Below, in pieces: positions 16,928 to 25,733 of a stretch of 64,000 bases of DNA. How positions within the stretch are numbered: position 1 is the stretch's first letter; every line of letters starts with the position of its first letter. The translations under genes and the position numbers were made by a program. This stretch comes from Halobacteriales archaeon QS_4_69_34 (lineage in GTDB: Archaea > Halobacteriota > Halobacteria > Halobacteriales > Halococcaceae). Under the pieces are notes generated by a model. The model saw only the letters and a list, made by a program, of their open reading frames with translations. It made no database searches and was not told the DNA's origin. The stretch spans positions 1 to 64,000 of the forward strand of contig PXRN01000018.1 of assembly GCA_003021045.1 (NCBI GenBank), in the 5' to 3' direction.

Positions 16928-17536
16928 CTATCGCTCGGCGACCGTCTCGTCCAGCGGCGTCCACGGTTCGTCGTGGAACGGTGCTTCGAGCGGGAGCGTG
17001 ATGGCCATCGTTCCCTTGATCAGGTGTTCGCGTTGCTCTTCGGTGTACCCGCTGTACGGCGTCCGCGGGAGGTCCTCGTTCTTGGCGAAGGCGAAGCGCC
17101 ACTCCCCGCCGAACTCGAAAAGGTTGATAGCCAATAAGTCGAACTGACCGACGACGAGACAGGTGGTTTCCATCGTCTCCCCGGTCGGGAGCGTCACCGG
17201 CCGTCGATCGCTGGCATCACACTGGAACTTGCCGTTCCACTCGACTTCGCTCTCGGGATCGTCGATACGCTCGACGTGGTTCGACTGGAGCGACTTGACC
17301 TCGACGACGATCTCCTCGCCCTCGTAGTCGAGTATCCAGTCGCCCTTCAGATCCCTGTCGTGGTCGTCGGGGCTGAACAGATTCGTCACGTCCTCGCTCC
17401 CCTCGAACCACACCCGCTTGACCTTCTCCTCGGCCAAGTAGCCGTGCAACATCCCTCTGAGGCTCGGGTTTCTCGACAGAATCTCGTTCAGTTCCTCGGG
17501 CCGTGCGTCCCAACTGCCGAACCAGTCTTCGGTCAC
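16928..17536 (-). CDS. PD-(D/E)XK nuclease candidate, probable restriction endonuclease
   Basis: The product is 202 residues from GTG 17536; a TTG at 17566 would add ten residues but lies upstream of the expected transcription start. The motif pattern KGDWILDYEGEEIVVEVKSLQ, with Asp66, Glu79 and Lys81, is a textbook PD-(D/E)XK core. A preceding helix has Glu36/Glu37 (HGYLAEEKVKRVWF). The C-terminal half (TCLVVGQFDLLAINLFEFGG, then WRFAFAKNEDLPRT) resembles restriction-like nucleases that check a DNA or nucleotide feature. No close family is recognised. Convergent pairing with a DNA methyltransferase three bases away makes restriction the leading hypothesis. A TATA-like ACTTTTACA (reverse) lies at about 17569-17577. 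Confidence 0.7.
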   Translation of the reverse strand: MTEDWFGSWDARPEELNEILSRNPSLRGMLHGYLAEEKVKRVWFEGSEDVTNLFSPDDHDRDLKGDWILDYEGEEIVVEVKSLQSNHVERIDDPESEVEWNGKFQCDASDRRPVTLPTGETMETTCLVVGQFDLLAINLFEFGGEWRFAFAKNEDLPRTPYSGYTEEQREHLIKGTMAITLPLEAPFHDEPWTPLDETVAER

Positions 17537-17603
17537 GCCGCCGACTCCTTTCCATACCCCAATCAAAGACTTTTACAGCCGGAATTGAACGGGAACGGAG
17601 CGA

Positions 17604-17978
17604 TCACAGAACGGCCACGTTGATGCCTTCGACGCGCTCGAAGTGAGCGTCCTGAGTGATCAGCGTCGCCCCGTTCGCCCGCACGACGCCAGCGATGAAC
17701 GTATCCGCATCGGGAATCGTCTCGCCATCTCGACGGAACTCCATCCGGACGTGGGCGGCCTCCAGCGCGGCCTCGCGGGTGAACCCGAGCGATCGGAGCC
17801 ACGAGAGCGACTGCCCCGCGTCGGCGCCGTCGAACCAACCCGCGAGCAGCCCTTCGAGGACCTCCGAACGGACGATCGTCGGCGCGTAGAACGGGTCGTC
17901 GTGCTCTTCGAGCGCGTCCACGACCGTCTCCTCGCCGTCGAGCACGTCGATGACGACGCTACTGTCCAAACAGTTCAT
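17604..17978 (-). CDS. vapC: VapC-family PIN-domain toxin
   Basis: This 124-residue PIN protein has the acidic tetrad [10 protein letters not shown] (Asp5), VRSEVLEG (Glu39), IPDADTFIAG (Asp90 and Asp92) and ITQDAHF (Asp110). PIN toxins are magnesium-dependent RNases that cut tRNA or rRNA when freed from VapB. The ATG at 17978 lies 20 bp inside the end of vapB, so the two are translationally coupled. The long upstream open frame reads as shadow of vapB. It forms part of the islet with the methyltransferase and nuclease candidate and may serve in addiction or defence. Confidence 0.88.
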   Translation of the reverse strand: MNCLDSSVVIDVLDGEETVVDALEEHDDPFYAPTIVRSEVLEGLLAGWFDGADAGQSLSWLRSLGFTREAALEAAHVRMEFRRDGETIPDADTFIAGVVRANGATLITQDAHFERVEGINVAVL

Positions 17979-18204
17979 CGTACTGCGCTTCGGACTCGCG
18001 GATCGAGCGCTCGCGCCGCTCGGCGACGATCGCCTTCGCGCGCGTCGCGTCCTCCTCGGAGAGGATGCCGACGAACTCATGCCAGTCGGGTCGGGTGTCG
18101 TCGAGCACCCGGTCGACCGTGTCGCTGAAGCTCTCGTCCGGTCGCTTGTATCCCTTGAGCCGCTCGTAGACCGGCGCGCGGAGGCTGATGTTCTTGCTAC
18201 CCAT
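17959..18204 (-). CDS. vapB: VapB-type antitoxin (DUF217-like)
   Basis: The product has 81 residues from ATG 18204. The N-terminal [20 protein letters not shown] plus [16 protein letters not shown] is the pattern of the haloarchaeal VapB/DUF217 antitoxins, which use a ribbon-helix-helix-like DNA-binding start. The charged C-terminal helix ([20 protein letters not shown]) would wrap and inhibit VapC. The frame extends five codons further upstream, but a TATA-like box about 27 bp before 18204 supports this start. Two ACACAGT copies at the start codon region may be its autoregulatory site. Confidence 0.85.
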   Translation of the reverse strand: MGSKNISLRAPVYERLKGYKRPDESFSDTVDRVLDDTRPDWHEFVGILSEEDATRAKAIVAERRERSIRESEAQYDELFGQ

Positions 18205-18238
18205 ACACAGTACGTACACAGTTCACGGCGATTAGTGT
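18205..18238 (-). promoter_or_regulatory. vapBC promoter with two ACACAGT direct repeats
   Basis: Plus-strand ACACAGT occurs at 18205-18211 and 18216-18222, an 11-bp period (one helical turn), directly before the vapB ATG. A TATA-like ATTAGTGT at 18231-18238 completes the promoter. Repeats placed between TATA and start would let a bound VapBC complex block transcription; that role is inferred. Confidence 0.55.
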
Positions 18239-18446
18239 TTCGGCCGCCGATCGCAACGGTTCCGTCCATCGACGCTACACCGCGTATGGGGGGCGATTAT
18301 CGGCTGGCGATGCACGGTTCCGAGGACGACTCTGGGCGAAGTCGATCGCACACGGCGGTCGTCCGGGTCGCTACCGAACGGCGCGTGGGATCGTGCCGGA
18401 ACGGGCGTATACGAACGCTTATCCACGAATCGACGGTAGTTCGAGC

Positions 18447-19351
18447 ATGAGCGGGACACGGCCGACCGAGGGCGGAGACTGGCGACACGGCACGGCGACC
18501 GTGAACGGTCTCCGCCTCCACTACGTCGAGGCGGGCGAGCCCGATGATCCCCTGGTCCTCCTGCTCCACGGCTTCCCCGAGTTCTGGTACTCGTGGCGAT
18601 CCCAGCTGCCGGCGCTCGCCGACGCCGGTTTCCACGCCGTCGCGCCCGACATGCGCGGGTACAACACCTCCGCGAAGCCCTCGGGCGTCGCGTCCTACCG
18701 CCTGAAACACCTCACCGAAGACGTGGTGGGGCTGATCGACCGTTTCGAAGCGGAGCGCGCCGCGGTCGTGGGCCACGACTGGGGTGGGGTGGTCGCGTGG
18801 GAGCTGGGCCATCGTCGTCCCGAGGTGCTCGACCGGCTCGCCGTCCTGAACGCGCCCCCCCTCGATCGGCTGCGTCCCGCTCATGCTCGGAACTGGCGCT
18901 CCGCCAGCGCGGGTTCGGCTGGCTCGGGACGATGCTGCGCCGCGATCCCGTGACCCCGGCGGCGTTCGACGAACACGAGATCGGTCGCTACGAGGTGGCG
19001 CTCTCCCGGCCGGGTGCGCTCACGGCGGCGCTCAACTACTACCGCGCGCTCTTTCGAACGATGGTCGGCGAGCGGATCGGGGACGTACCGGGGATCGGCG
19101 ACGCGCTTCAGGCCGCTGGCTGCCGCGACGCCGGGTGGCCGTCCGCGCGAAACCCGACGGTCGACGCCCCGACGCTCCTGCTCTGGGGCGAGCGCGACCG
19201 GGCGCTCGGGACCGAGCTCACCGAGGGTCTCGGAGAGTGGGTTCCGGACCTCCGGATCGAGCGCCTTCCCGAGGCGAGCCACTGGGTACAGAACGACGCA
19301 CCCGAACAGGTGAACGAGCTGCTGATCGAGTTCCTCTCGGGGGAGCGATGA
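18447..19351 (+). pseudogene. Epoxide-hydrolase-like alpha/beta hydrolase with a frameshift
   Basis: From ATG 18447 the first frame reads an alpha/beta hydrolase: [19 protein letters not shown] (oxyanion region), [15 protein letters not shown] and the nucleophile elbow [15 protein letters not shown]. This frame fails after LNAPPLDRL. The rest continues in another frame ([31 protein letters not shown] with the catalytic acid region, and EASHWVQNDAPEQVN with the catalytic His). The junction lies near 18880-18905. The usual 30-residue segment there seems shortened as well as shifted. The gene ends overlapping the Nudix start by four bases, so it once was, or still is, part of that operon. Confidence 0.75.
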
Positions 19352-19998
19352 GCGGGGAGAAGCCCCGGAGCGGCGATTCGACCGGAACCGACGCCGAGGA
19401 CGATCCGAACGGGGGAGACGATCCATCCGGCTCTACTGACGTATCCGACTCGGCGGACCCGCTGGCGTGGGAAACCCTCTCCGCCGAGGTCGCGTACTCC
19501 TGTCCGGGCTTCGACGTCCGCCACGAGGAGGTTCGCCTGCCCGACGGCACCGGGACCGACTTCGACTCCCTCGACGAGCCGCCGGCGGTCGTCGTCCTTC
19601 CGTTCACCCCCGACGGCGAGGTCGTCGTCATTGAGGAGTGGCGACAGGCGGTCGGACGCGTCAACCGCGGCCTCCCCGTAGGGAGCGTCGAGCCCGGGGA
19701 CGGGAGTCTCGCGGCGGCCGCCCGGCGCGAACTCAGCGAGGAGACGGGCTACGAGGCCGGTAGCGTCGAGTTCCTCACGACCGTCGAGCCATCGAACGGC
19801 GTCTCGAACGCGCTCCACCACCAGTTCGTCGCCCACGACTGCCGGCCGGCCGGCGACCAGGCACTCGACGCCGACGAGTCGATCCGGGTCGACACGGCGA
19901 CACTCGACGCCCTCGACGGGGCCATCGCCGACGGGACGCTTCGGGACGGTCGGAGCGCGCTCTGTGTGCTCTACTACGAGCGCTTCGGCGACGGCTGA
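19348..19998 (+). CDS. Nudix hydrolase, ADP-ribose pyrophosphatase-like
   Basis: The 216-residue protein has a 45-residue acidic leader, then a Nudix domain with [20 protein letters not shown] typical of ADP-ribose pyrophosphatases and the box region [27 protein letters not shown] (shown only as landmarks: GSVEPGD and [10 protein letters not shown]). The metal-binding REL-x-EE-x-G half is intact. The first half has Asp where Glu is usual and appears one residue longer than the consensus. It probably hydrolyses ADP-ribose or a related nucleoside diphosphate. The ATG overlaps the stop of the broken hydrolase (ATGA). Confidence 0.85.
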   Translation: MSGEKPRSGDSTGTDAEDDPNGGDDPSGSTDVSDSADPLAWETLSAEVAYSCPGFDVRHEEVRLPDGTGTDFDSLDEPPAVVVLPFTPDGEVVVIEEWRQAVGRVNRGLPVGSVEPGDGSLAAAARRELSEETGYEAGSVEFLTTVEPSNGVSNALHHQFVAHDCRPAGDQALDADESIRVDTATLDALDGAIADGTLRDGRSALCVLYYERFGDG

Positions 19999-20084
19999 AC
20001 GCGGTCGATGCGCGGCGAACCGCTCCAGTAGGGCACGGTCGGCGGAGCGCAACCGTTAGGCGCGTGCCGGCGAACAACCGGGTA

Positions 20085-21632
20085 ATGGGGGACGTCTTCG
20101 AACTCCGGGACGCTGACGCCGCGGGCCGGATCGGCGCGCTTCGGGTGCCACGGGCCAAGGAAGTGGTCGAGACGCCCGCGCTCCTCCCGGTTGTCAATCC
20201 CCACCTCCAGACCGTCGAGCCCTCGCGGCTCGAAACCGAGTTCGGTGCGGCGATGTGCATCACGAACGGCTACATCCTGCACCGGAGCGACGAGCTCCGC
20301 GAGGCCGCCCTCGATCGGGGGGTACACGATCTGCTCGGCTTTTCGGGCCCGATCATGACCGACTCGGGCTCGTTTCAGCTCGCCGAGTACGGCGAGATCG
20401 ACACGACCACGCCCGACATACTGGAGTTCCAGCATCGAATCGGCGCGGATGTCGGCACGCCAGTCGACATCCCCACGCCGCCCGACGCGGGCCGCGGGCG
20501 AGGCGAGGCGGACCTCGAAACGACGACCGAACGGCTCGCGCAGGCCGAAGCAGTCGAAACGGGGAAAATGCTCGTCAGCGCACCGATCCAAGGCTCGACC
20601 CATCTCGATCTGCGCGAGCGGGCCGCCCGGGCGGCCGATAGTACGACCCTCGACGTCTTCCCCGTGGGAGCGGTCGTGCCCCTCCTGAATAGCTACCGCT
20701 ACGCCGAGACGATCGAGGTGGTCCGCGCCGCCAAGCGTGGACTCGGCGAGAACAGGCCGGTGCATCTGTTCGGCGCGGGCCACCCGATGACGTTCGCGCT
20801 CTGTGTCGCGGCCGGCTGTGACCTGTTCGACTCGGCGGCCTACGCCCTCTACGCCCGCGACGACCGCTACCTGACGGTGCGGGGCACCGAGCACCTCGCC
20901 GATCTCGGCTCGCTCCCCTGCTCCTGCCCGGTCTGTGTGACCCACACACCCGACGAACTTCGCGCCCTCGCGGAGGAGGCGCGCGAAACCCGACTCGCCG
21001 AACACAATCTCCATGTGAGCTTCGCCGAGATGCGCCGCATCAGACAGGCCATCCGCAGGGGGAACCTGTTCGAACTCGTCGAGGCGCGCGCCCGCGGTCA
21101 CCCCGCGGTGCTCGACGGCTACCGCGCGCTGCTCGACCACGCCCCGGGGTTGGAGCGCTCGGATCCCGCCTCGAAGGACGCTTTCTTCTATCTCTCCGCC
21201 GAGAGCGCCCGCCGACCGGAGGTCCTGCGCCACCACGCGAGACTCGAACGGCTCTCGCTCCCGGACGCCTCGGTCGGCGAGGTACTGCTCACCGAGGGCG
21301 GGCGCAACGACGCCTTCGCGGCGTGCTGGCGGGTCGTCCCGCCCTTCGGCCCGTTTCCGCGTGCACTCTCGGAGACCTACCCGCTGACCGCCGAGGCACC
21401 CGACCGGACCGACGCGGCGGCCCACGAGGCGGCCGCCGAGGGGGTCGCCCGGCTTGTCGTGGCGAACCCCGACAGCGAGTTCGCGCTCGCTCACCGCGGG
21501 TGGCCGGAGTCGGCGCTCGCGCTGGTTCCCGAGCGCGTCTCGCTCGCCCGGCTCGACCGCGCCGACCGGTCGGGAACCACGACCGCGGAACCGACGGACA
21601 GTTACTCCGAGGACGGCGACGCGGACTCGTGA
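20085..21632 (+). CDS. tgtA: Archaeosine tRNA-guanine transglycosylase
   Basis: The 515-residue enzyme begins [20 protein letters not shown]. The catalytic domain has [20 protein letters not shown] (catalytic Asp about residue 93) and [20 protein letters not shown]. The zinc site is built from PCSCPVC (about 277) and a later His in RLAEHNLH. It exchanges guanine 15 in the tRNA D-loop for preQ0. The C-terminal domain (about 380-515) is the usual archaeal extension without an obvious PUA signature. ATG 20085 is chosen over an upstream in-frame start. Its stop overlaps the GTG of arcS (GTGA), which completes archaeosine synthesis. Confidence 0.95.
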   Translation: MGDVFELRDADAAGRIGALRVPRAKEVVETPALLPVVNPHLQTVEPSRLETEFGAAMCITNGYILHRSDELREAALDRGVHDLLGFSGPIMTDSGSFQLAEYGEIDTTTPDILEFQHRIGADVGTPVDIPTPPDAGRGRGEADLETTTERLAQAEAVETGKMLVSAPIQGSTHLDLRERAARAADSTTLDVFPVGAVVPLLNSYRYAETIEVVRAAKRGLGENRPVHLFGAGHPMTFALCVAAGCDLFDSAAYALYARDDRYLTVRGTEHLADLGSLPCSCPVCVTHTPDELRALAEEARETRLAEHNLHVSFAEMRRIRQAIRRGNLFELVEARARGHPAVLDGYRALLDHAPGLERSDPASKDAFFYLSAESARRPEVLRHHARLERLSLPDASVGEVLLTEGGRNDAFAACWRVVPPFGPFPRALSETYPLTAEAPDRTDAAAHEAAAEGVARLVVANPDSEFALAHRGWPESALALVPERVSLARLDRADRSGTTTAEPTDSYSEDGDADS

Positions 21633-23440
21633 CCGAGTTCTTCGAAGTCCACGAGCGCGACGGCCCCGCGCGCCTCGCGGAGCTCCGGCTCGACGACCCC
21701 CTCACGACGCCCGCGCTCGTCGACGACGTCCTTCGAGATGCGGGCAGCCTGTGGCCCGAGGAACGCGAGACCCCCGAGGGCGACGCGAGCGCGCTCACCG
21801 TGCTGTCCCATCGCGCGTTCCCGACCGGCACGGACGAGGAGGTCGCGGGGGCCTTTGCGGTCGAGTACCCGGACGTCGAGTATCCGAGCGCGGCCGTCGT
21901 CTCGCCCCACACGGCGGCCGATCACGGGACCGACGCCTACGTCCTCTCGGGTGCGCCGGGATTCGCGGGCCACGCCCGGGCGTTCGTCGAGGCGATCGTC
22001 GAGACTCGGGCGGCGATCCCGGCCGACACCGGCCTCTACCTCGCGGGCGTGGCGACGCCCCGAAACGCCGCGCTGCTCGCCTACGCGGGCGTCGACCTCC
22101 TCGACACCGACCGCGCGGTCGTGAAGGGAACACAGGGCACGTACCTCACTGCCGACGGCGAGCGCTTCCTGTCTGACCTCTCCGAACTCCCCTGTGCGTG
22201 TCCGGCCTGCCGGCGGAGTGTCGAGGAGTTCGACCGCGAGGACTGCGCCGCGCACAACGTGAACGCGCTCCGTGCCGAACTTCGGGTCGTCCGCGAGCGA
22301 ATCCGGGAGGAGCGGCTCCGGGAGTACGTCGAGGGACAGGCCCGCCACGGAGCGTGGCTCACCGCCGCGTTCCGGCGATTCGACCGGCAGTACGCCTACC
22401 TCGAACGGCGCACGCCCGTCGCGCGGCGCGCGGAGCTGACGGCCGCGAGCGAGGAGGGTCTCGCTCGGGTGGAGATCCAGCGCTTCGCCGAGCGCGTCAC
22501 CACCAGATATCGCAATCGCTTCCGGAACCCGCTCGTGCTCGTGCCCTGTTCGGCGGCCAAACCCTACAGCGAGTCCCAGAGCCACGGCCAGTTCCACAGC
22601 GCCATCGGCTTTCGCGCCCACAAGGTTTCGATGACCTCGCCGATCGGGGTCGTCCCCCAGGAGCTCGAATGCACCTATCCGGCCCAGCACTACGACGCCG
22701 TGGTGACCGGCGAGTGGACGGCCGGGGAACGCGAGTTCGTCGCCGAGGTCCTGGTGCGCTATCTCGAACGCAACGAGTACCCGCGGGTCATCGCGCACGT
22801 CCCGCCCGACTACCGACCGATCGTCGAGCGCGCCGAGGAGTCCCTGAATGCTGACTTCGAGTACACCGTGACCGAGCACCCGACGACGACCGACTCGTTG
22901 GGAGCGCTCGAAGCCGCTCTCGATGGGGAGCTGAGATACTCGAAGCGCGAGCGCCAGCACAACACCGTGCGCGCGATCGCGGACTACCAGTTCGGGCCGG
23001 GCGCGGGCGAGAAGCTGTTCGAGTCGATCCGGACGGAGAGTCACTATCCGAAGCTCCGGGTGCTCGACGCCACCGGCAGTAGCGAAGACGACGACAGCGA
23101 CGACGGCGACGGAAACGGCGGAAGCGGGGGCCGAGACGGCGCACAGCTCGCCACGATGGTGCCCCAGTACGGGCTGCTCGCGCTCACGCTCGCGGGCGGC
23201 CGCCGATGGGTCGCGAGCGACGTTCCCACCGGACGGGTCGAGATCGACGAGTTCGTTCCACGGGGCAGCGTGCTCGCGCCCGGCATCGCGGACGCGAGCG
23301 ATTCGATCAGGGTCGGCGAGGAGGTCGTCATCGACGGTCCGCGGGCGTTCGCGGTCGGCCGAGCGGAGATGAGCGGCCCCGAGATGGCCGAGAGCACGCG
23401 TGGCGTGGCGGTCGACGTGCGCCACAGTGAGGAAATATAG
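21629..23440 (+). CDS. arcS: Archaeosine synthase alpha subunit (TgtA2)
   Basis: The 603-residue protein starts at GTG 21629 ([20 protein letters not shown]). The N-terminal half is a degenerate transglycosylase barrel that lacks the catalytic DSGSFQ but keeps a zinc site ([10 protein letters not shown]). The central part holds the ArcS-specific [16 protein letters not shown] (about residues 303-318), used to add the amidine nitrogen. The C-terminal PUA domain includes [20 protein letters not shown]. ArcS converts preQ0-15 to archaeosine with nitrogen from lysine or glutamine, depending on lineage; a radical-SAM partner (RaSEA) occurs in some archaea and is not seen here. It is translationally coupled to tgtA. 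Confidence 0.93.
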   Translation: MTEFFEVHERDGPARLAELRLDDPLTTPALVDDVLRDAGSLWPEERETPEGDASALTVLSHRAFPTGTDEEVAGAFAVEYPDVEYPSAAVVSPHTAADHGTDAYVLSGAPGFAGHARAFVEAIVETRAAIPADTGLYLAGVATPRNAALLAYAGVDLLDTDRAVVKGTQGTYLTADGERFLSDLSELPCACPACRRSVEEFDREDCAAHNVNALRAELRVVRERIREERLREYVEGQARHGAWLTAAFRRFDRQYAYLERRTPVARRAELTAASEEGLARVEIQRFAERVTTRYRNRFRNPLVLVPCSAAKPYSESQSHGQFHSAIGFRAHKVSMTSPIGVVPQELECTYPAQHYDAVVTGEWTAGEREFVAEVLVRYLERNEYPRVIAHVPPDYRPIVERAEESLNADFEYTVTEHPTTTDSLGALEAALDGELRYSKRERQHNTVRAIADYQFGPGAGEKLFESIRTESHYPKLRVLDATGSSEDDDSDDGDGNGGSGGRDGAQLATMVPQYGLLALTLAGGRRWVASDVPTGRVEIDEFVPRGSVLAPGIADASDSIRVGEEVVIDGPRAFAVGRAEMSGPEMAESTRGVAVDVRHSEEI

Positions 23441-23588
23441 CTGCCCGGAGCGTGCCGTCGGCTCACTGCCGGGCGAACGGCAATTGCAACGAGCCGTGAA
23501 CTATACGACGCCCCGACGTTGTGTGCCGGTATGTCACACGACCGGGCCGGTCGCGTCCACCGGCGACCCACGCTCGATAGGAGGGACG

Positions 23589-25733
23589 ATGGGCGCTGAC
23601 GGCGACGGCGAGCCATCCGGTGGCTGTTCGAGCGACGCGAGCGGTACGCGCGTCGGCGTCGACGTCGGCGGCACGTTCACCGACGTCGTCACCGTCCGCG
23701 ACGGTCGAGTGGACGTCGCAAAGACGCCCTCGACGCCGGACGCCCCCGAGCAGGGCGTCGTGGACGGCCTCGACGCCGCCCGCGAGCGCGACGGGGTCGC
23801 CGGTAGCTCCATCGGCTTCCTCGGCCACGGCACGACCGTGGCGACGAACGCCGTGCTCGAGGGCGCGTGGGCCGACACCGCGCTCCTCACCACCACGGGC
23901 TTCCGGGACGTCCTGGAGATCGGCCGGCAGGCCCGGCCCGACGTCTACGATTTCCGTACCGAGAAGCCCGCACCGATCGTCGAGCGCCACCGCCGCTACG
24001 GGATCGAGGAACGACTCGACGAAAGCGGGAGAGTGGTCGAACCGCTCGACGAAGAGCACGTCCGCGCGCTCGCCGCGGAACTCCGCGAAACGAGCGTCGA
24101 GAGCGTCGCCGTCGCGCTGCTCTTCGCCTTCGAGGACGACGGCCACGAGCGCCGTGTTCGGGAACTCCTCGACGAGGCTGGCCTCGACTGTTCGGTCTCG
24201 CTTTCGAGTGCGACGCTCCCCGAGATCCGCGAGTACGAGCGCACGCTGGCCACGGCGCTCGACGCGGCACTCAAACCCGTGCTGGACCGCTACGTCGGCG
24301 AACTCGTGGCCAAAATCGGTGACAGGGGGATCGACGCGCCGCTGGCGGTCATGCAGTCAAACGGGGGGATCGTCGCCGCCGAGGCCGCCCGCGAGCGTCC
24401 CGTGGGCACCCTGCTCTCGGGACCCGCAGCGGGTGTGCAGGGCGCGACCCACGTCGCGGGGCGCTGCGGTTTCGAGGACCTGCTCACGATGGACATGGGC
24501 GGCACCTCCTGTGACGTCTCGCTGGTCGAGGGCGGCGAGCCCCCCATCACGACCGACGTCGAAGTGGGAGAATACCCGGTGAGCGTCCCGAGCGTCGACG
24601 TTCACACGACCGGCGCGGGGGGTGGCTCGATCGCGTGGCTCGATTCCGGGGACGCGCTCCGGGTCGGCCCGCGTTCCGCGGGCGCGCGGCCCGGTCCGGT
24701 CTGCTACGGCCGCGGCGGCACCGAGCCCACGGTGACCGACGCCCAGCTCCTGCTCGGCCGGCTCGATCCCCAGTCCTTTCTCGCCGACGACCTCGATGCC
24801 GACCCCGACGCCGTGCGCGCGGCCGTCGCGGAGCGGGTGGCCGACCCGCTCGGAATGGAAATCGAGGCGGCCGCCCAGGGGATCGTGGACGTGGCGAACG
24901 CGAACACCGAGCGGGCCCTGCGGGTGGTCTCGGTCGAGCGCGGCCACGACCCACGGGAGGTCACTCTCGTCGCCTTCGGCGGCGCGGGGCCGCTGCACGC
25001 GCCCGCGCTCGCCGCCGCGCTCGACGTGCCCCGGGTGCTCGTCCCGCGGACGGCGGGCGTGCTCTCGGCGCTCGGCCTCGTGACGAGCGACGTGCTCTAC
25101 GACCACGCCACCTCGCGGGTACGCCGGCTCGACGCGATCGATCGCGACGAACTGGAGCGAACCTTCGAGGCGTTCGTCGCTGCGGGTCGCGAGCAGCTGG
25201 CCGAGGAGGGGGTTCCCGCGGAGCGGCGGCGCTTCGAGCGGTCGCTCGACCTGCGCTACGTCGGTCAGTCGTTCGAACTGTCGGTTCCGCTCGACAGCGA
25301 CCTCGACACTGGCGCTGTCGAAACTGGCGATGCAGGAACGACCGACCCCGAAGCGCTCGACGCCGGCACACTCGACGCAGCGACGGAGCGCTTTCACGAG
25401 CGCCACCGGGAGCGCTACGGCCACGCCGATCCCGCCGAGCCCGTCGAGCTCGTCACGGTCCGGCTCCGGGCGCGCGGCGTCGTCGAGCCGCCCGACCTCC
25501 GTGTCGACCGTACTGGAGGGAGCGTCGAGGATGCGATCGCCGACACTCGGCGGGTGGTCTACGACGGCGACGCCCGCGAAACGCGGGTCTACGACCGGGC
25601 GCGGCTCCCCGTCGGGAGCACCTTCGACGGGCCGGCCGTCGTCGAGGGAGCCGAGAGCACCACCGTCGTCCACCCCGGACAGCGGGCGCGGGTCGACGGG
25701 GACGCGAACCTGCTCGTGGAGGTCGACCCGTGA
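23589..25733 (+). CDS. hyuA: Hydantoinase A / N-methylhydantoinase alpha subunit family
   Basis: The 714-residue protein has an ASKHA-type ATP-binding start TRVGVDVGGTFTDVV (about 20-34). Further family segments are GFLGHGTTVATNAVLEG, MQSNGGIVAAEAA, and DLLTMDMGGTSCDVSLV (second phosphate loop). VALVAFGGAGPLHAPALA-type residues and a C-terminal beta domain follow. Relatives are ATP-dependent hydantoinases, 5-oxoprolinases and acetone/acetophenone carboxylase subunits; the cyclic amide or ketone substrate cannot be named. It overlaps hyuB by four bases. The start is ATG 23589, as the upstream open frame is non-conserved. Confidence 0.88.
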   Translation: MGADGDGEPSGGCSSDASGTRVGVDVGGTFTDVVTVRDGRVDVAKTPSTPDAPEQGVVDGLDAARERDGVAGSSIGFLGHGTTVATNAVLEGAWADTALLTTTGFRDVLEIGRQARPDVYDFRTEKPAPIVERHRRYGIEERLDESGRVVEPLDEEHVRALAAELRETSVESVAVALLFAFEDDGHERRVRELLDEAGLDCSVSLSSATLPEIREYERTLATALDAALKPVLDRYVGELVAKIGDRGIDAPLAVMQSNGGIVAAEAARERPVGTLLSGPAAGVQGATHVAGRCGFEDLLTMDMGGTSCDVSLVEGGEPPITTDVEVGEYPVSVPSVDVHTTGAGGGSIAWLDSGDALRVGPRSAGARPGPVCYGRGGTEPTVTDAQLLLGRLDPQSFLADDLDADPDAVRAAVAERVADPLGMEIEAAAQGIVDVANANTERALRVVSVERGHDPREVTLVAFGGAGPLHAPALAAALDVPRVLVPRTAGVLSALGLVTSDVLYDHATSRVRRLDAIDRDELERTFEAFVAAGREQLAEEGVPAERRRFERSLDLRYVGQSFELSVPLDSDLDTGAVETGDAGTTDPEALDAGTLDAATERFHERHRERYGHADPAEPVELVTVRLRARGVVEPPDLRVDRTGGSVEDAIADTRRVVYDGDARETRVYDRARLPVGSTFDGPAVVEGAESTTVVHPGQRARVDGDANLLVEVDP

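Noticed and set aside
18393-18953. Taking the first epoxide-hydrolase half as a complete 169-residue protein
   Set aside because: The acid and His of the triad are in the next frame, so the short product cannot be a functional hydrolase.
21602-23425. 607-residue minus-strand open frame over arcS
   Set aside because: No domain signature, Arg/Val/Asp-biased, and exactly antisense to a clearly conserved gene.
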